The notes under the pieces are model-generated. The model was not told the DNA's origin. It saw only the letters and a program-made list of their open reading frames with translations, and searched no databases. Of a stretch of DNA of 64,000 nucleotides, positions 1 through 14,100 are shown piece by piece (the first letter of the stretch is position 1; every line of letters begins with the position of its first letter). Made by a program: the position numbers and the translations under genes. Source of the DNA: Burhinus oedicnemus (taxonomy: Eukaryota; Chordata; Aves; Charadriiformes; Burhinidae); contig VFFE01007013.1 in NCBI GenBank assembly GCA_008921705.1, positions 80,231-144,230 on the forward strand. Reading direction: 5' to 3'.

Positions 1-1135
1 TTCTGCAGAACCTAGAAATGTTGCTGTTTCTTTGAACACCTTTCTGAGAATCCCTTGCTATTTTCAGTTCTACTTTCCTCTCAATGCTTGGAGCCTTTTT
101 GGTGAAGTCATGGTAGAACTACCTATATTACTGTTAAAGGCAGACCTATAGTAATAGGAATAGGCAGACAATATATCTATAAGAGAATTCAGATAATTTT
201 GAATATTTGTAAAACCAATATAAATCAAATATTGACTTTTTAGGAGGTCCTCAAATGTAACTGTTGCAAAACTATAAAGGTGGCAATGGCTGCAAGGGTG
301 GAATACAAAATTAGCATCTTTCGGAGAATGAATTATAAATGCCAGCTATGTGAAAAATAATGTTGATCACACTCAGCCAAAAAAAAAAAAAGGTCACCTG
401 CCAGCATTCCTGAACATGGCTGTTGAATGGATTTGACCCCGATTTCAGCTTTGTTCTTGGCTGACAGGTGCCTGGAGGTCTTTCATTCTGCTTTAGAAGA
501 CCTTGTTTTAAAAACAGTAGTATTTGTCGCCTAATTATGAATGCAGATTTGGCATGTGTTTGTGATTTACAAGGCCTTGCTTATGTGAAACAGGCTATAA
601 ACTCTCCTTGGAAATGTATAGTAGTCTGGAGAAGATAATTACACTTTGAGAAAAGAGCCTCTGTTTCCAGTGAAAACACTGTAAAGTTATTTCAGAAATG
701 CTCTGACCTCAGACGTTTCATATAACTTACACAAAATGCTTTCACATTTGTGCAGCAGCTCGCGGCTTGATCTCTGCCATCTCATAAACGAAAGCACAGA
801 AGTCTCCCTGGGAAAAAAGCAGGATGTCTATGCTGCGGCCTACAAAGCTAGTGTTATTTTACTCACTCTGTTCTTTGTGTCTATACCCTTAAACAGCAGA
901 AACCTTGCTCTCCTTTAAACAAATCTGTCTCCTAATCACACCCCACCCCCGCAAAGGCAACTTTCCCTCAGATTTTTCTTCCTCCCTGCCTCCACTCAGT
1001 GTACACACGCTAATAAATTCTGCAGTAAAAACCTTGGGAGAATTTCTCAGCACAAATGGAAAGAAGATGTCAAAGGCTGAAGACAGGAATTTTCTTTTTA
1101 AAGTTGCAAAAACAATAGAGAACAATTGAAACAAT
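1..1135. other. Presumed TBCK intron, no gene seen
   Basis: AT-rich non-coding sequence before the assembly gap. No exon with convincing splice borders and no similarity to a known protein is visible on either strand; the short open frames near 740-1130 look random. It is assigned to a TBCK intron only because a TBCK exon remnant lies directly after the gap. That assumes the gap does not join unrelated sequence. Confidence 0.4.
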
Positions 1136-1185
1136 NNNNNNNNNNNNNNNNNNNNNNNNNNNNNNNNNNNNNNNNNNNNNNNNNN
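1136..1185. other. Assembly gap (50 Ns)
   Basis: A run of exactly 50 Ns. Such round lengths are often placeholders, so the true gap size is unknown. It removes the 5' part of a TBCK coding exon whose last ten bases survive on the right flank. Confidence 0.98.
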
Positions 1186-3405
<2,220 letters not shown>

Positions 3406-3638
3406 TAGCTGGCGAGGTCACATAGTTAACTGGAAGGCTATGGCTGACTTAAAAATACCTCCCCCTCTTCCCCCTACAATGTAAGCTTTTTTTTGAGAGC
3501 TTTCCTTCCTGTTTCTTTTGAAGAATGAATCTGTGAGTTATTATAAACTTCAATCCTAATAATTTATATTTCATTTGTAATGCAGAATTGCCCCACTCTT
3601 TCTTATATATTTACTCTCCTTAAGTTTTCAGTCACTTT

Positions 3639-3642
<4 letters not shown>

Positions 3643-3677
<35 letters not shown>
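3643..3677 (+). repeat. Poly(A) homopolymer, 35 nt
   Basis: Uninterrupted run of 35 A. No recognisable retroelement body precedes it. It lies in the interval where TBCK gives way to COL25A1, and such runs are common sites of assembly error. Confidence 0.95.
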
Positions 3678-3679
<2 letters not shown>

Positions 3680-4211
3680 AGAAATCTTAAAAGTGCAGCA
3701 AGGTTGTATCCATTTATTAAGTCATTTTGTTTAATTTTTTTTGAAGAGGACAGAGTAACACAAAGTGGAGAGGGGTCATAGTTAATTGAGCAGATGGTTT
3801 CCCTTCAGCTTGCAGTGAGCACTGTCCTTTCTAAAGGAGATGTGGGGATGTCAGGTAGCAGACTTGTTTCTATGTCCTCTGCAGCAGGCGGAAGAGATGG
3901 CAGGCTATGGAAGGCGAGGCATATGCTTTAACTCCTTGAAAGATTTAGCAGCAGATGCTTTTCTCTGGCATGCATCAGAAGCCTTTAAAAATAAGCAGAA
4001 AATTGGCTACAACAGGGATTCTCAGACTCGCATGTGGTTGATCACATCTTTAATATCCAGCAGACTGACCTTCCTTCCATTTGTATTTATGTGAACCACA
4101 TGAATTTTTACTTGTGTAAATTCTGAAATGGTTCAAACGTGCTCAGCTCAACTGTGTTGCACTGGGTTATTTCTAGTTATGTTGCTGGTGGCCACCTTTT
4201 CTTATGCCGCA

Positions 4212-4257
4212 TGCACACATGCACACACGCGCACACACACACTCTCTCTCTCTCTTT
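4212..4257 (+). repeat. CA/CG-rich then CT simple repeat
   Basis: A compound microsatellite: an alternating purine-pyrimidine part (CA with some CG steps) followed by a CT run. Length polymorphism is likely. Confidence 0.9.
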
Positions 4258-5132
4258 CTGTTATAACAGTGGACCCTGCTGGCCTGGATGGCTCCTTCTC
4301 TGTTTCCAGCTGCTTTCATATGTACCTCAGGTCCTTCTTTGTAATGAAACACCTGCGTATCTTTCAGAAAGCGGGAGGTAGAGTCTGCACTGTGTAAGCA
4401 GCCAGTTCTCTGCAGACTGCTAGCATTTTTATTCACAAGATACTAGCCTGAAAACTAGCGTTTTAGAAACCTGCTGGTAGCTTTCTGGAAGGTGCTCAAT
4501 AAAAATGGAATAGGAAAGGACCTCGCTGTTTTGTGCTTCTGTCACCTTACTGTTTGTCTTGGTGGTAAGTAACAATAAATATTACTTCTGCAAAATCATG
4601 TTATACAAAGAGCTCATTTTGCCTAGAACAGTGTGCTTGAGACTAAACATCAGCTTCAGCATTGCCAAAGATAGGAATGAAAACACTTCTTTTAGATTCC
4701 CTAATCCATTTTTCTTTGGCAATCTAAGCCAAGGAGGATGCCAAAATACATGGCAGATTTATACGCCTCTGAATTTATTAGCTGCACTTGCAAAGTTTTA
4801 CAGTCTTAGAAAATATTTATTATCTGATAGGAGATAAACTATTGTCCCTAACTGAAATCAATAGAAATTTTGCCATTTTGGGCATAGTTTTGCCTGTGTA
4901 AGTGGTCTGATTCAACACATGGGGTGAGCAAACTATTTGAGAAATAACCACACAGTGCCTATTATTGCTACAGTGAAGAAGCCGTCTCTGGAACAGCCCT
5001 GGCATTTGGAGTGAAAAATGATAAGGAAATACCTTGTTAGGAAGCAATCGCAGGTTGGCGCAGACCTGTTTCTTGCTGTGTCCCAGGACTTCATCAGTAT
5101 CAGTAATTCATCTTTGCTTCTGTTTCTTTCAG

Positions 5133-5159
5133 GGCCCTCCTGGTCCAAAAGGCGAGAAG
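5133..5159 (+). CDS. COL25A1: COL25A1 exon, GPPGPKGEK
   Basis: 27-nt exon, three Gly-X-Y triplets, acceptor tgtttctttcag and donor gtgagt. Lysines in Y positions are candidates for hydroxylation. It belongs to the end of the first collagenous domain. It is the first COL25A1 exon in the window and lies 1.7 kb after a TBCK exon. Confidence 0.95.
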
Positions 5160-8100
5160 GTGAGTTGATGCACGGGTGACACTTGCAAGGTGAACGGAAA
5201 GCCCTCCCAGCATGAAGTAAAGATACCGTTTGTATTGACGCAGTGTAATGCTAGAATATGTAAGAGAGCTGGGTAGCACACAGATGCTGTGTTAAACCTA
5301 TCATCTCATCTTTCCACTTTGCAGGGAGATCAAGGTGATCAGGGCCCTCGGGTAAGCATCTTAAAAAAAATGTTACACTTCCCCTTCGCTGAGTAGGCAA
5401 TTAGTCTCTAGTGCAAAACTAAATTAAATACACTGTCTGAGCTAATTATGCTTATTAGCTGCATTTACCCTGCATGTTGAAGTAAGTGTCTGCAGGACAG
5501 TAATACTGAACATGACCAGGTAGTGTCTGGGAAGATTTGAGTAACAATAGTAAACAATGCATTAAAATACACAATTCCCATTATGGGTGGAAGCAGGTTT
5601 CACAGTGATTTTGCTCTGCTGTATAAAAGCTGGCTTTCCTAACCAAACCTTTCAGTTTCCCCAGCAATGTTTTCACGCCTTGCATGGGCTCCCACAATGC
5701 AGAGGGCCAGTGGGTTTCTAATAAACGTGCTGCTAGATTTCATGTAAAATGTATCTAGTATTTAGTGAATTGTAAACAAATATCACGTATGCATATATTC
5801 GTGCTTTTTCCTGACACGCATATATTTAATAATAACAGTATTATCACCTTGTAAATACATCCAGACAATTAGAAAAAACATGGTTTAGTTGTGGAAATAT
5901 AAAGGTTCTTTCAATTTTTAAATATCATGTTTATTTTAACAGAGAAAGAGAGGAGTACAGGGGTGACAGTTCCGATAGATTGGCTGTGCCAGTTCATTCT
6001 TCTTTACATCTGTGCTTCATTAGAAAACATTTGGTTACATTGTTCTGGTGATATAGTGACTCTCTTCAGTTACACATTTATAAATTTTTCCATAACAGCA
6101 TGTTCCATGGATTATTTTTTTTCTGTCAGCTATGTTAAATATTTTGAATTTGCTATTTTATTTTGTTTTGTTTTATTTTGTTTTACTTTTTGCAGTCAAT
6201 AAGATTATCTAAAGTCACAACATGCTTTTATAGTTGAATTTGGTGTTAGTGCTACTGGTGTTGTATTACCTACAGGGTTCAATTAGGTCTCCTGTTATGC
6301 TTGGTGATACGAGCGCACATTATAAAGACAGAGGCCTATTAGTGAACAACGTTAAATATTATTTCAGTTGAAACTCAAAACGAAGAATTAGAGAACTATT
6401 TAAAGGAATACAAAGGAAGCAGAAAGTAACAATGTGAGGAACATGTTTTATCTAGGCTAGCTAATACACAGACTGAAGGTTCTGAAGAATGTAAAAATTT
6501 TCTTTTAACTTCTAAGCACATTTAGTATCTCTCAGAAGCCGTGCCAGGCTCTGTATTTTGGCTGGTTGTGTGCTACAGAACCTTGTGGGAAACGTGAGGA
6601 GGGAGGGCAGAGGAGCAGAGTGGAGCAGTGCCTGTGGCTTAGGAAGGGATGCCCTCTTCGGAAAGCGTAAGCCTGAGGTCTGTGCGTAGGTGCTTGCAAT
6701 AAGTCACCTTACACTCAGAAAAACTGCTGTTTGGTTCAGAACAGGAGAGCAAATTTGACAGAGGTATCAGAGAGGGATACAGTAGCAAATAAATATGGAA
6801 GAGCAATGTTGTGAAGAGGAGTACACAGCGGAGGATAAAAATCTGGAATTATGAGTGCTGGGGAAGTTTCCAGGGAAATACCTGGAGGTCTGAACACAGA
6901 AAACCAAATGAAGTGGTATCAACACAAGGGAATGATGGTGCTGGTTTTTCTCATGGCAGCATAAAGTGGGAGAGCAGAGGACAGTTTTGGAGGAAAAGCA
7001 AAAGTGCCAGAGCTTCCACTGGTCCAGAAATCTTGGCAAAACGTTGGAGGGATGTAAGAACTAGAATGTGGTTAAGTGTGTGTGGCTTTCAGTCCCTGGG
7101 CTGGAATTGTTGGCAATACCCAATAAGAAGATGCAAGTTTGTTCAGTGTTATCTTGTAGGCAGAACACCTCCAAGGGCTGCAGTGTGGAATATCTGCTAC
7201 ACAGAGACTGTTGTGTCCCACTTTGCCAAGACATACCTCCTGTACTGAAGGGCAGTAAAGTCCTCACTGAACCATACAAATCATGGTTATGGCTACTTTG
7301 TGGTTTTGGTAAATCAAGTGCAGCTAAAAAGCAAAAAATATCCAACCTAAGGAATTCACATTTAAGGACATCACAAAGTTATATCTGCAGCAGCAGCTGG
7401 CAGTTGAGACTGAATTCTATATCTGAATATAGAAAAGAGATTGAATCAGGTCAGCAGTAGAGAGGAAGAGGTGGTGAATGGCACCTTGTGGGCCAGCTGA
7501 ACCTTCACTGATTGTTTAGTCAATGCGTATTGTAGTAACATACCTCGTTTTTTAAATATATGAATATAACTTAGGTAATTTGCCCGGTCTTGTTGGTTTT
7601 CCCTTTATCTTTTTTGAAGTGCGTTTGAATGTGTTCTACAGCAGCTTCTTCTTTTTTGCCTTGTGTGTTTCACAGGTAATAAGTACTGCGATTTTATGTT
7701 TCGGCAGTTCTCTCTTCTGCTGGCTGTCTTCAGGGTGAATCTGCTCAACTTGCTGTACTAGAGGATTTACAATATAATTAATGGAAATTATATGTGTAAG
7801 CCAGTCATGCACCAAATGAAACTAAGCCCATTTAAACCTGGTTGATTACCTTTGCACATAGTTTTCCAACACTGCCTATGTAAAATAAATGCCTTTGGAG
7901 ATGCCACCATACTGTATTATTTTAGAGAAATACTGTACCTGAAAGTGACTGTGGGATGACATCAACATTTGGACTTGACAGGTTTGCAGACTGACTGGAT
8001 ATAATATCTAAAAGTGATGGACATTTTAAAGCTAATTCATCTTTCACAGATAAGGAGCTTGAAGTTTCTTTGTTTTTATATTTTCGCACATTGGCTTGAA

Positions 8101-11100
8101 GCTATCATTTAGCTTAGCAAAGATTTTTATTGTGCCAAGTAACTTTTAGTACTGAAATTTCAAAATGACCCTTATCCTTTTAAACCTGCTTTCTTTCCTC
8201 TGGGCATTTTCATTAGTAGGAGAAACCAAAAGAAAATGTAAGACTGTGCAGGTCAAGATGAGACCTTAAATTTCTAAAATCCTGCTAAAATGAAAAGAAA
8301 AATCATTGTGAAACAAGAAATTTTTGCTTTCTGTCCCCAGCCAAGTTTTCACCTTGGACCTTGAGACTTTTGAGAGCTCCTTCTCTCCGAATAATTTCAA
8401 AACTGTAAAACCAGTAATCAGTTATCTCAAAACTTCTTATTCACTGGACATGCTGAGTATATCCTGAACTGCTTTGAAGTTCAGGTTTTCTTGAAAATAT
8501 CTTCAATAAATTAATACCCTAGTAGGAACCCAACCCTGCAAATACCGCCCAGAAGTCAGGCACTTATGTTTTTAGAATAATTGGTCTGAATTTTTTGGTC
8601 TTTTTTAAAAGAATCTGAGGGGTTTTCTTAAGCATTCAGAAGTAATCTGTTGATCAGTCTCCTTCATCATACAGAGATGGCATAAGGGCTCTAGTTCATA
8701 ATGCCATGTGGCTTGATCTACTTATGCCCATACTGCCTGTAAAAAATGTGAGCCAAAACAGCATTCCAGTAGTGTGACTGATGAGGAAATTCATGCCCTG
8801 AGTGTGAGTTTGAACAGCAGGTTAATATAGCTTTTGGTCACATGAGACTGCAGATAAGGTAGAGGTGGATGCGTTCGAAAGTCCTGATCTTATTTGAAGA
8901 AATGCTTTTTTAAACTCTTTATATATTTTTATATCAGGTCTCTGCTTGTTACTGTAAAGTTCTGGTAGACTAAACATTTAGGTCAAATGCAGAACTAGCT
9001 TTTCTCAATACCAGTGTAAGAAACAGTAGTGTTAGTAAATGTTTTGGATGCTTTTATATTTGCAGAGGATATGGCTTCATGATATGTCCATGGAGATTTG
9101 CATTACTATGCTGAGCCATGACAAAATGAAAAATGACGGGTTTTAGCCTGTGGACTATTAGAATAAATGCTGATGTCAGTCCACTGCTCGGTTCCAGTTG
9201 CTCAGCTCTACCCCAATTTAAAAAAAGCCTTTGAAGATTTCATAATGGTAGGATTGCAAAGGATATATTGTCCAAGTAGAGATTGTACCCTGATTAATGG
9301 AAACAGATCTTCAGAGGTGACTGGAAATGGAACAGCTAGTACTGACTGTCCTAATCAGTCTGTTCTCATCCTTCTGTAAATGCCATAATAAATATCTTCT
9401 GTCCTTTAGTTCAGATACATGAGAGATTCCTTGCTTATCAGGTCTAGAAATCATCAGCTAGCACCTGCCTTTAAATTGGTTTTGGTCTAGGTACAATGAG
9501 AAACCACCCAGAAGCTATACTTAAGTATTTCCATAAAATTATTTTCTCCTTTTGGTGAGTTTAAGTAAATTTTCCTAGCAGCTGGGTCTCCACAGAACTG
9601 ATAACATCTCCAAAATATCTTCAGCAGAAGGGATTAAGTTCTAGAAAAGAAAGGTACTCAGAAGTTTATTTTATTGTGTTAAACTTTATTGACTTGAAGA
9701 TTAAAAAGATTCCTTGTGTACTGTTAAAACAGTTGGGTTCAGGTAGTGATATAATGTTCTTTTCTGTTTAACTCTTTCCTCTTCCCTCTTTACTTTTAAT
9801 ACATTTGCTACTTATTTGTTGCCCAGTAGAGAGAAATCATTGTTTTATGATGGAAATTTTGCAGGGTTTACTCTTCTGTGCTGGAAAACTATTTAAAAAT
9901 TATCTGATATTGAGAGAAATGGTCCCAGAAGCAGCCTTTTTACCAAAATAACTAAATACAAATATGTGTGTATATATAGATATAGCCTATCTTTTTAAAC
10001 GGAAGTATTGCTTCACTGTTACATTATAGACACAACTTTTGTAAGCAGTCCCATATTAAAGGGAAGTTAAAGATATCCAAGCACTACGTGTTGACCTGAT
10101 TTTTTTTTAAGAAAATTTTTAAAAGTCTGGTTTTAATATGTGTGCATTATTAGTTAATATGTTTCTAAGGAACATATAATAAACATTTTGGGCCTTTTCC
10201 TGCTCCTACTGACAATAAATCCAAAGCCTATATTCATGTCATTAGAATCAGTACCTTATTCATAAATCACTTACTGAGTGATGATTAAAGCATGATCATT
10301 AACCTTTCACCCTCTTTTAAAGCCATCTTATTTTGTATCATGTTTCATTTGAAGGTTGGCACTTTTTTTTTGAGAAAGGAACAGATTTGCTTCACACGGT
10401 AGATAGTAGTATGTAAATTAATCTGAGTTCTTGCCATCACCAAAAGCAAGACTCTATTCTTTGGAGCCATTGCAAACTGTAGCCAGTGTAGGTAAATCAG
10501 TGATGTAATAGCAAGCTTTGTTCCCAAACAGTGCATGCTGCTAATTTTTATCCTCATTCAACCTCTTGTCAAAGCAAAAATGTATGGTATTATAGTTGGA
10601 GTATTAGGTTAATTAAATATAATTTTACGTAATTTAAACATATTCTGTGAATTTCTTCCAGGACTGTCCTTGATGATGTTTGATTATATCCTACTAAAGT
10701 TTCTATTAATTTCTTCTATAAATACTGCTCATGAATTTTATCTGCCTTAATAGAAGGACTGTGTAGCTTTCATTAGCATAAATTAGTGTTGTCCCCAGCT
10801 TTTTCTTTTCTGATTAAATTCTCTTTGATTTCATTTATATGAATACGCTGTCAAAAGCTGCAGCAGACGTGGTGATAGAGTGATGGTATTCCCTTAAGTG
10901 ATATTCTTATGTGTGTATAAAAGCGTATTTTCTGGTTTACAATGTGTTACTTCAAATATATAGTACAAACACAGTACTGCTTTAAATTCACGCTTTACCA
11001 GTATGACTACCCCCATAGTTGTTTCTTCTGTTATTAATTATCCTGTGTAAAACAAATTATAGTTCCAGTTATAAACTATATCTAACCACTGTTTCAAACT

Positions 11101-14100
11101 CTACTATTAGTGTGCCACAATAAGAAGGCTAAAAAAGCGTCCGTGATTCCTTCTGTTAATACAACTTTCACCAAAGCAGTATCATTGAGAAAACTGCCGG
11201 ATGTCTGGTTTAATGCCAATTTGTCTGTAAGCAGTTAATTTAACTTCTGAGACTTTGTTTCCTTATCTGCCAAAAGGCAATAGGGGTATTTACCTACTCC
11301 ATTCCTGGGACTAATTATCTGTTCTGCTTCGCTTGTATTAGGCTGTTGTGGCTCCCCGGTTTTCCATTAAGCTGAAAGTAGGGTAACAAATTGGAGCAAG
11401 GTAACTGGGAGCTCTGTAACTAGAAGAGGTTAGGGAACAACTCGGATTGTACTGGCTGCCAACTTTGTCTGAAGGATTGGGACGCTCAGACTTGAGATGT
11501 GCCTCCTTTCAGAGTTCGCAGGAGCGTCCTTTTGGCTTTGGGTGACTCTCCAGGGCCAAACTATGCCTTTGATGTTCGGCTCCTGAGATTCCCCTGGGAA
11601 ATGCAGAACAGCTGTGACACTCTAGAGAGAGTGCCACATACCTGCTCCCAAGACGAGGATGTTGTCATTCCTGTCATAAGAGCTAGGCAGTGCATGTCTT
11701 CACTCACCACCAGTTGGTTCTCATCTTGCCCCTTTTTAGTAATGCCAGAGGAATGGTGAGGAAGGAAGTCTCTGTACATCCTATTCCTTTTTCTACAGCC
11801 CTGTCCTGTGACTGATAAAACATCATGTAGCTGTTTTATCTCAAACCGCAGCTCTCCCACAAAAGTACTGCAATACTGAGCACTTGAGTTAGACCAATTT
11901 GATCAAAAACTACTCTTTAGAAATATTTCATCCAGTCCTAATAAATATCATAGAAGTGGCTTGAACCACTTAATTGTATCACATAGCTGCAGTGGGTATA
12001 AAATTTGAAGAGAAACATAAGCCAGGACAGAAGATTTTTGCTGTGAGAACCAGATTGGTTTTGGGGAGGACCAACCCATCTGGAAGTTAACTGAATGCCT
12101 ATCATCAGTTGCAGTGAGAGTAGTAGGTTTGCCTTCAGGAAGGATATTTTGTGTATGTCAGATGGTCATCACTCATCAGAATTCGTAACTGAGTTGTGTG
12201 GAAAAGATATTTGCCTTACTGAAAATTCATCTAATCCTAGGGCCAAAATAGAGAAGTGCTGGCTTTTTCCAGTTTTGTTCATTTTGAGTGCAGTGTCAGG
12301 TAGAGTTTACTGTGAAAATACAGAGGTCATTATAGAAAATGAAAAGTTTATAATGATCTGTTTGTTCTAGTTCTTAAACATTATATTTTTATTATTTTAA
12401 TGCAAAGTCTGAATCATTACATAGTGTATTCAAATAAAAACTCTTTGCCGAATGATTGCCTAAGTGCAAAGAAATTCCTGGATCCTTGTCTTGTTGTGGT
12501 GCACTATTTTAGTTAGCAGATTTGCTGATGGAGAAAGCAGCAGTTATGATAAAAGGGATTGTATAAAAGAGCTCCTGCTGAGAGTCCATGGCACCGTACA
12601 GGGTGATACCGAACACTGTATTCCCCAGGGCAGGTACAATAATTAGCTGCAGGACTGGCACTCGGTCTGAGGGATTAATTAGAACTGGAGGTGGCGTTGA
12701 GGGAAGGTAAAGCAGCCATAAAGAGTGTCAGGATCACTCTGGCCCAAAGCCTGTGTGATTTGATGTGAAATAGCAGCAGCTGGCTGTAACCTTAGGAAGT
12801 GCAAGTGAACAGCAGGTGGTAATTCCTGTCTCATTTACCATGTCTTTGCAGGAACATGTAAGCTTGTGCAGCTTGGGTTTATTGGCAGGTCAGAAGGAAA
12901 ATCGTAAGGAGGACTGTGACATTTACTATACTGAGCAAATGCAATAGTCAAAATGGAGTGTACGCAGCGTAGTGTAAAACCAGTAATGCTGTTACTTAAT
13001 GTTATTATACTTGCCTTATGACAAGGTTATGACGACCTTATAATATCGACCTTATGTAGACCAATGCACGAAGCAGAATATACTGTGAAAAATCTAGGAC
13101 TGCTAGTGGGAATTGCATCTTTGAAGGCTGTGATGGATGTAACAGGAGAACTATTTAATCTAAGTGAAAAATCAGACAGAGGGAATGATATGATGTTCTG
13201 GCATCCTTTGGTTTTCTCAGTAGCCATTGCGTGGGGACAAGTAGGCTTTATCTACATTTCCAGGTCAGTAAGCAGGACGCTGCATTCTGTGTTCACATTC
13301 TTGTTAGCCTCCACCAAGCATCAAGTTTTGCTTGGCATTTGAGCAAAAATTGCAGCAAGGCATGCAACAAATGTGCTAATTTAGAAATTGTAACCAACTA
13401 GCAGTTCAGGGTGAGCTTGAGTTGCTGTCAGCAGAGGAATTGAGTGGGCCAGTGGTCGCTGTTGATCACTGTAGTGTTTGGTATTCTGTGAGGGCCTCCC
13501 AGGGTGCAGAAGAAGAGCCCTTCCTATGTGCAGTTCAAGAATCAAACCAAATAAAGAGAAAATTGAGTAACTTTGAATCCATCGTTGAGAGCTGCTTTAG
13601 ATAGAGAAAAAATAAAACAGATCTAGGGGATATTTGCGGCTATATTTATAGCAGAGTGACAGGAAAGGATGAGAACTCATTTTGTGGGAAGGATAGCTCT
13701 TTTTATGCCTTTTTAGAAGATCATTGTGTGCCAACATTATCTTTCATGGATGCCAGAAGATGCGATGCCTTCTAAAGCCTCCCACGCATATGAAAACTAT
13801 GCACCCATTATAGTTTCTTTGCTGGGTTCCATTTAATATTCCTGTGTTTCTGGCTCTCTTCAAATATGTGTGTTACTTACGGGGGAGATGATCCAGGTCC
13901 AAGCTGGCATTGCATGTCTTTGACCATTAGGTCTGAGATTATGCCTGCTTTGGGCAAAGGGTAGAAAGCTTTGTCCTACTTGGGAATGAGCTGAAAGAGG
14001 TTACTAAGCTGCTGATGGAAGAATGGAGTTGTCCCCTCTTCTCCTGTGTTGTGTATATATAGGCAGAAAACTGCAGTACTGACAGCTACTCTTGAACTTG

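Noticed and set aside
6811..7460. Overlapping plus-strand frames of 145 and 130 codons
   Set aside because: No known protein, no splice context, and the frames overlap each other in different phases. Most likely chance in a moderately GC-rich intron section.
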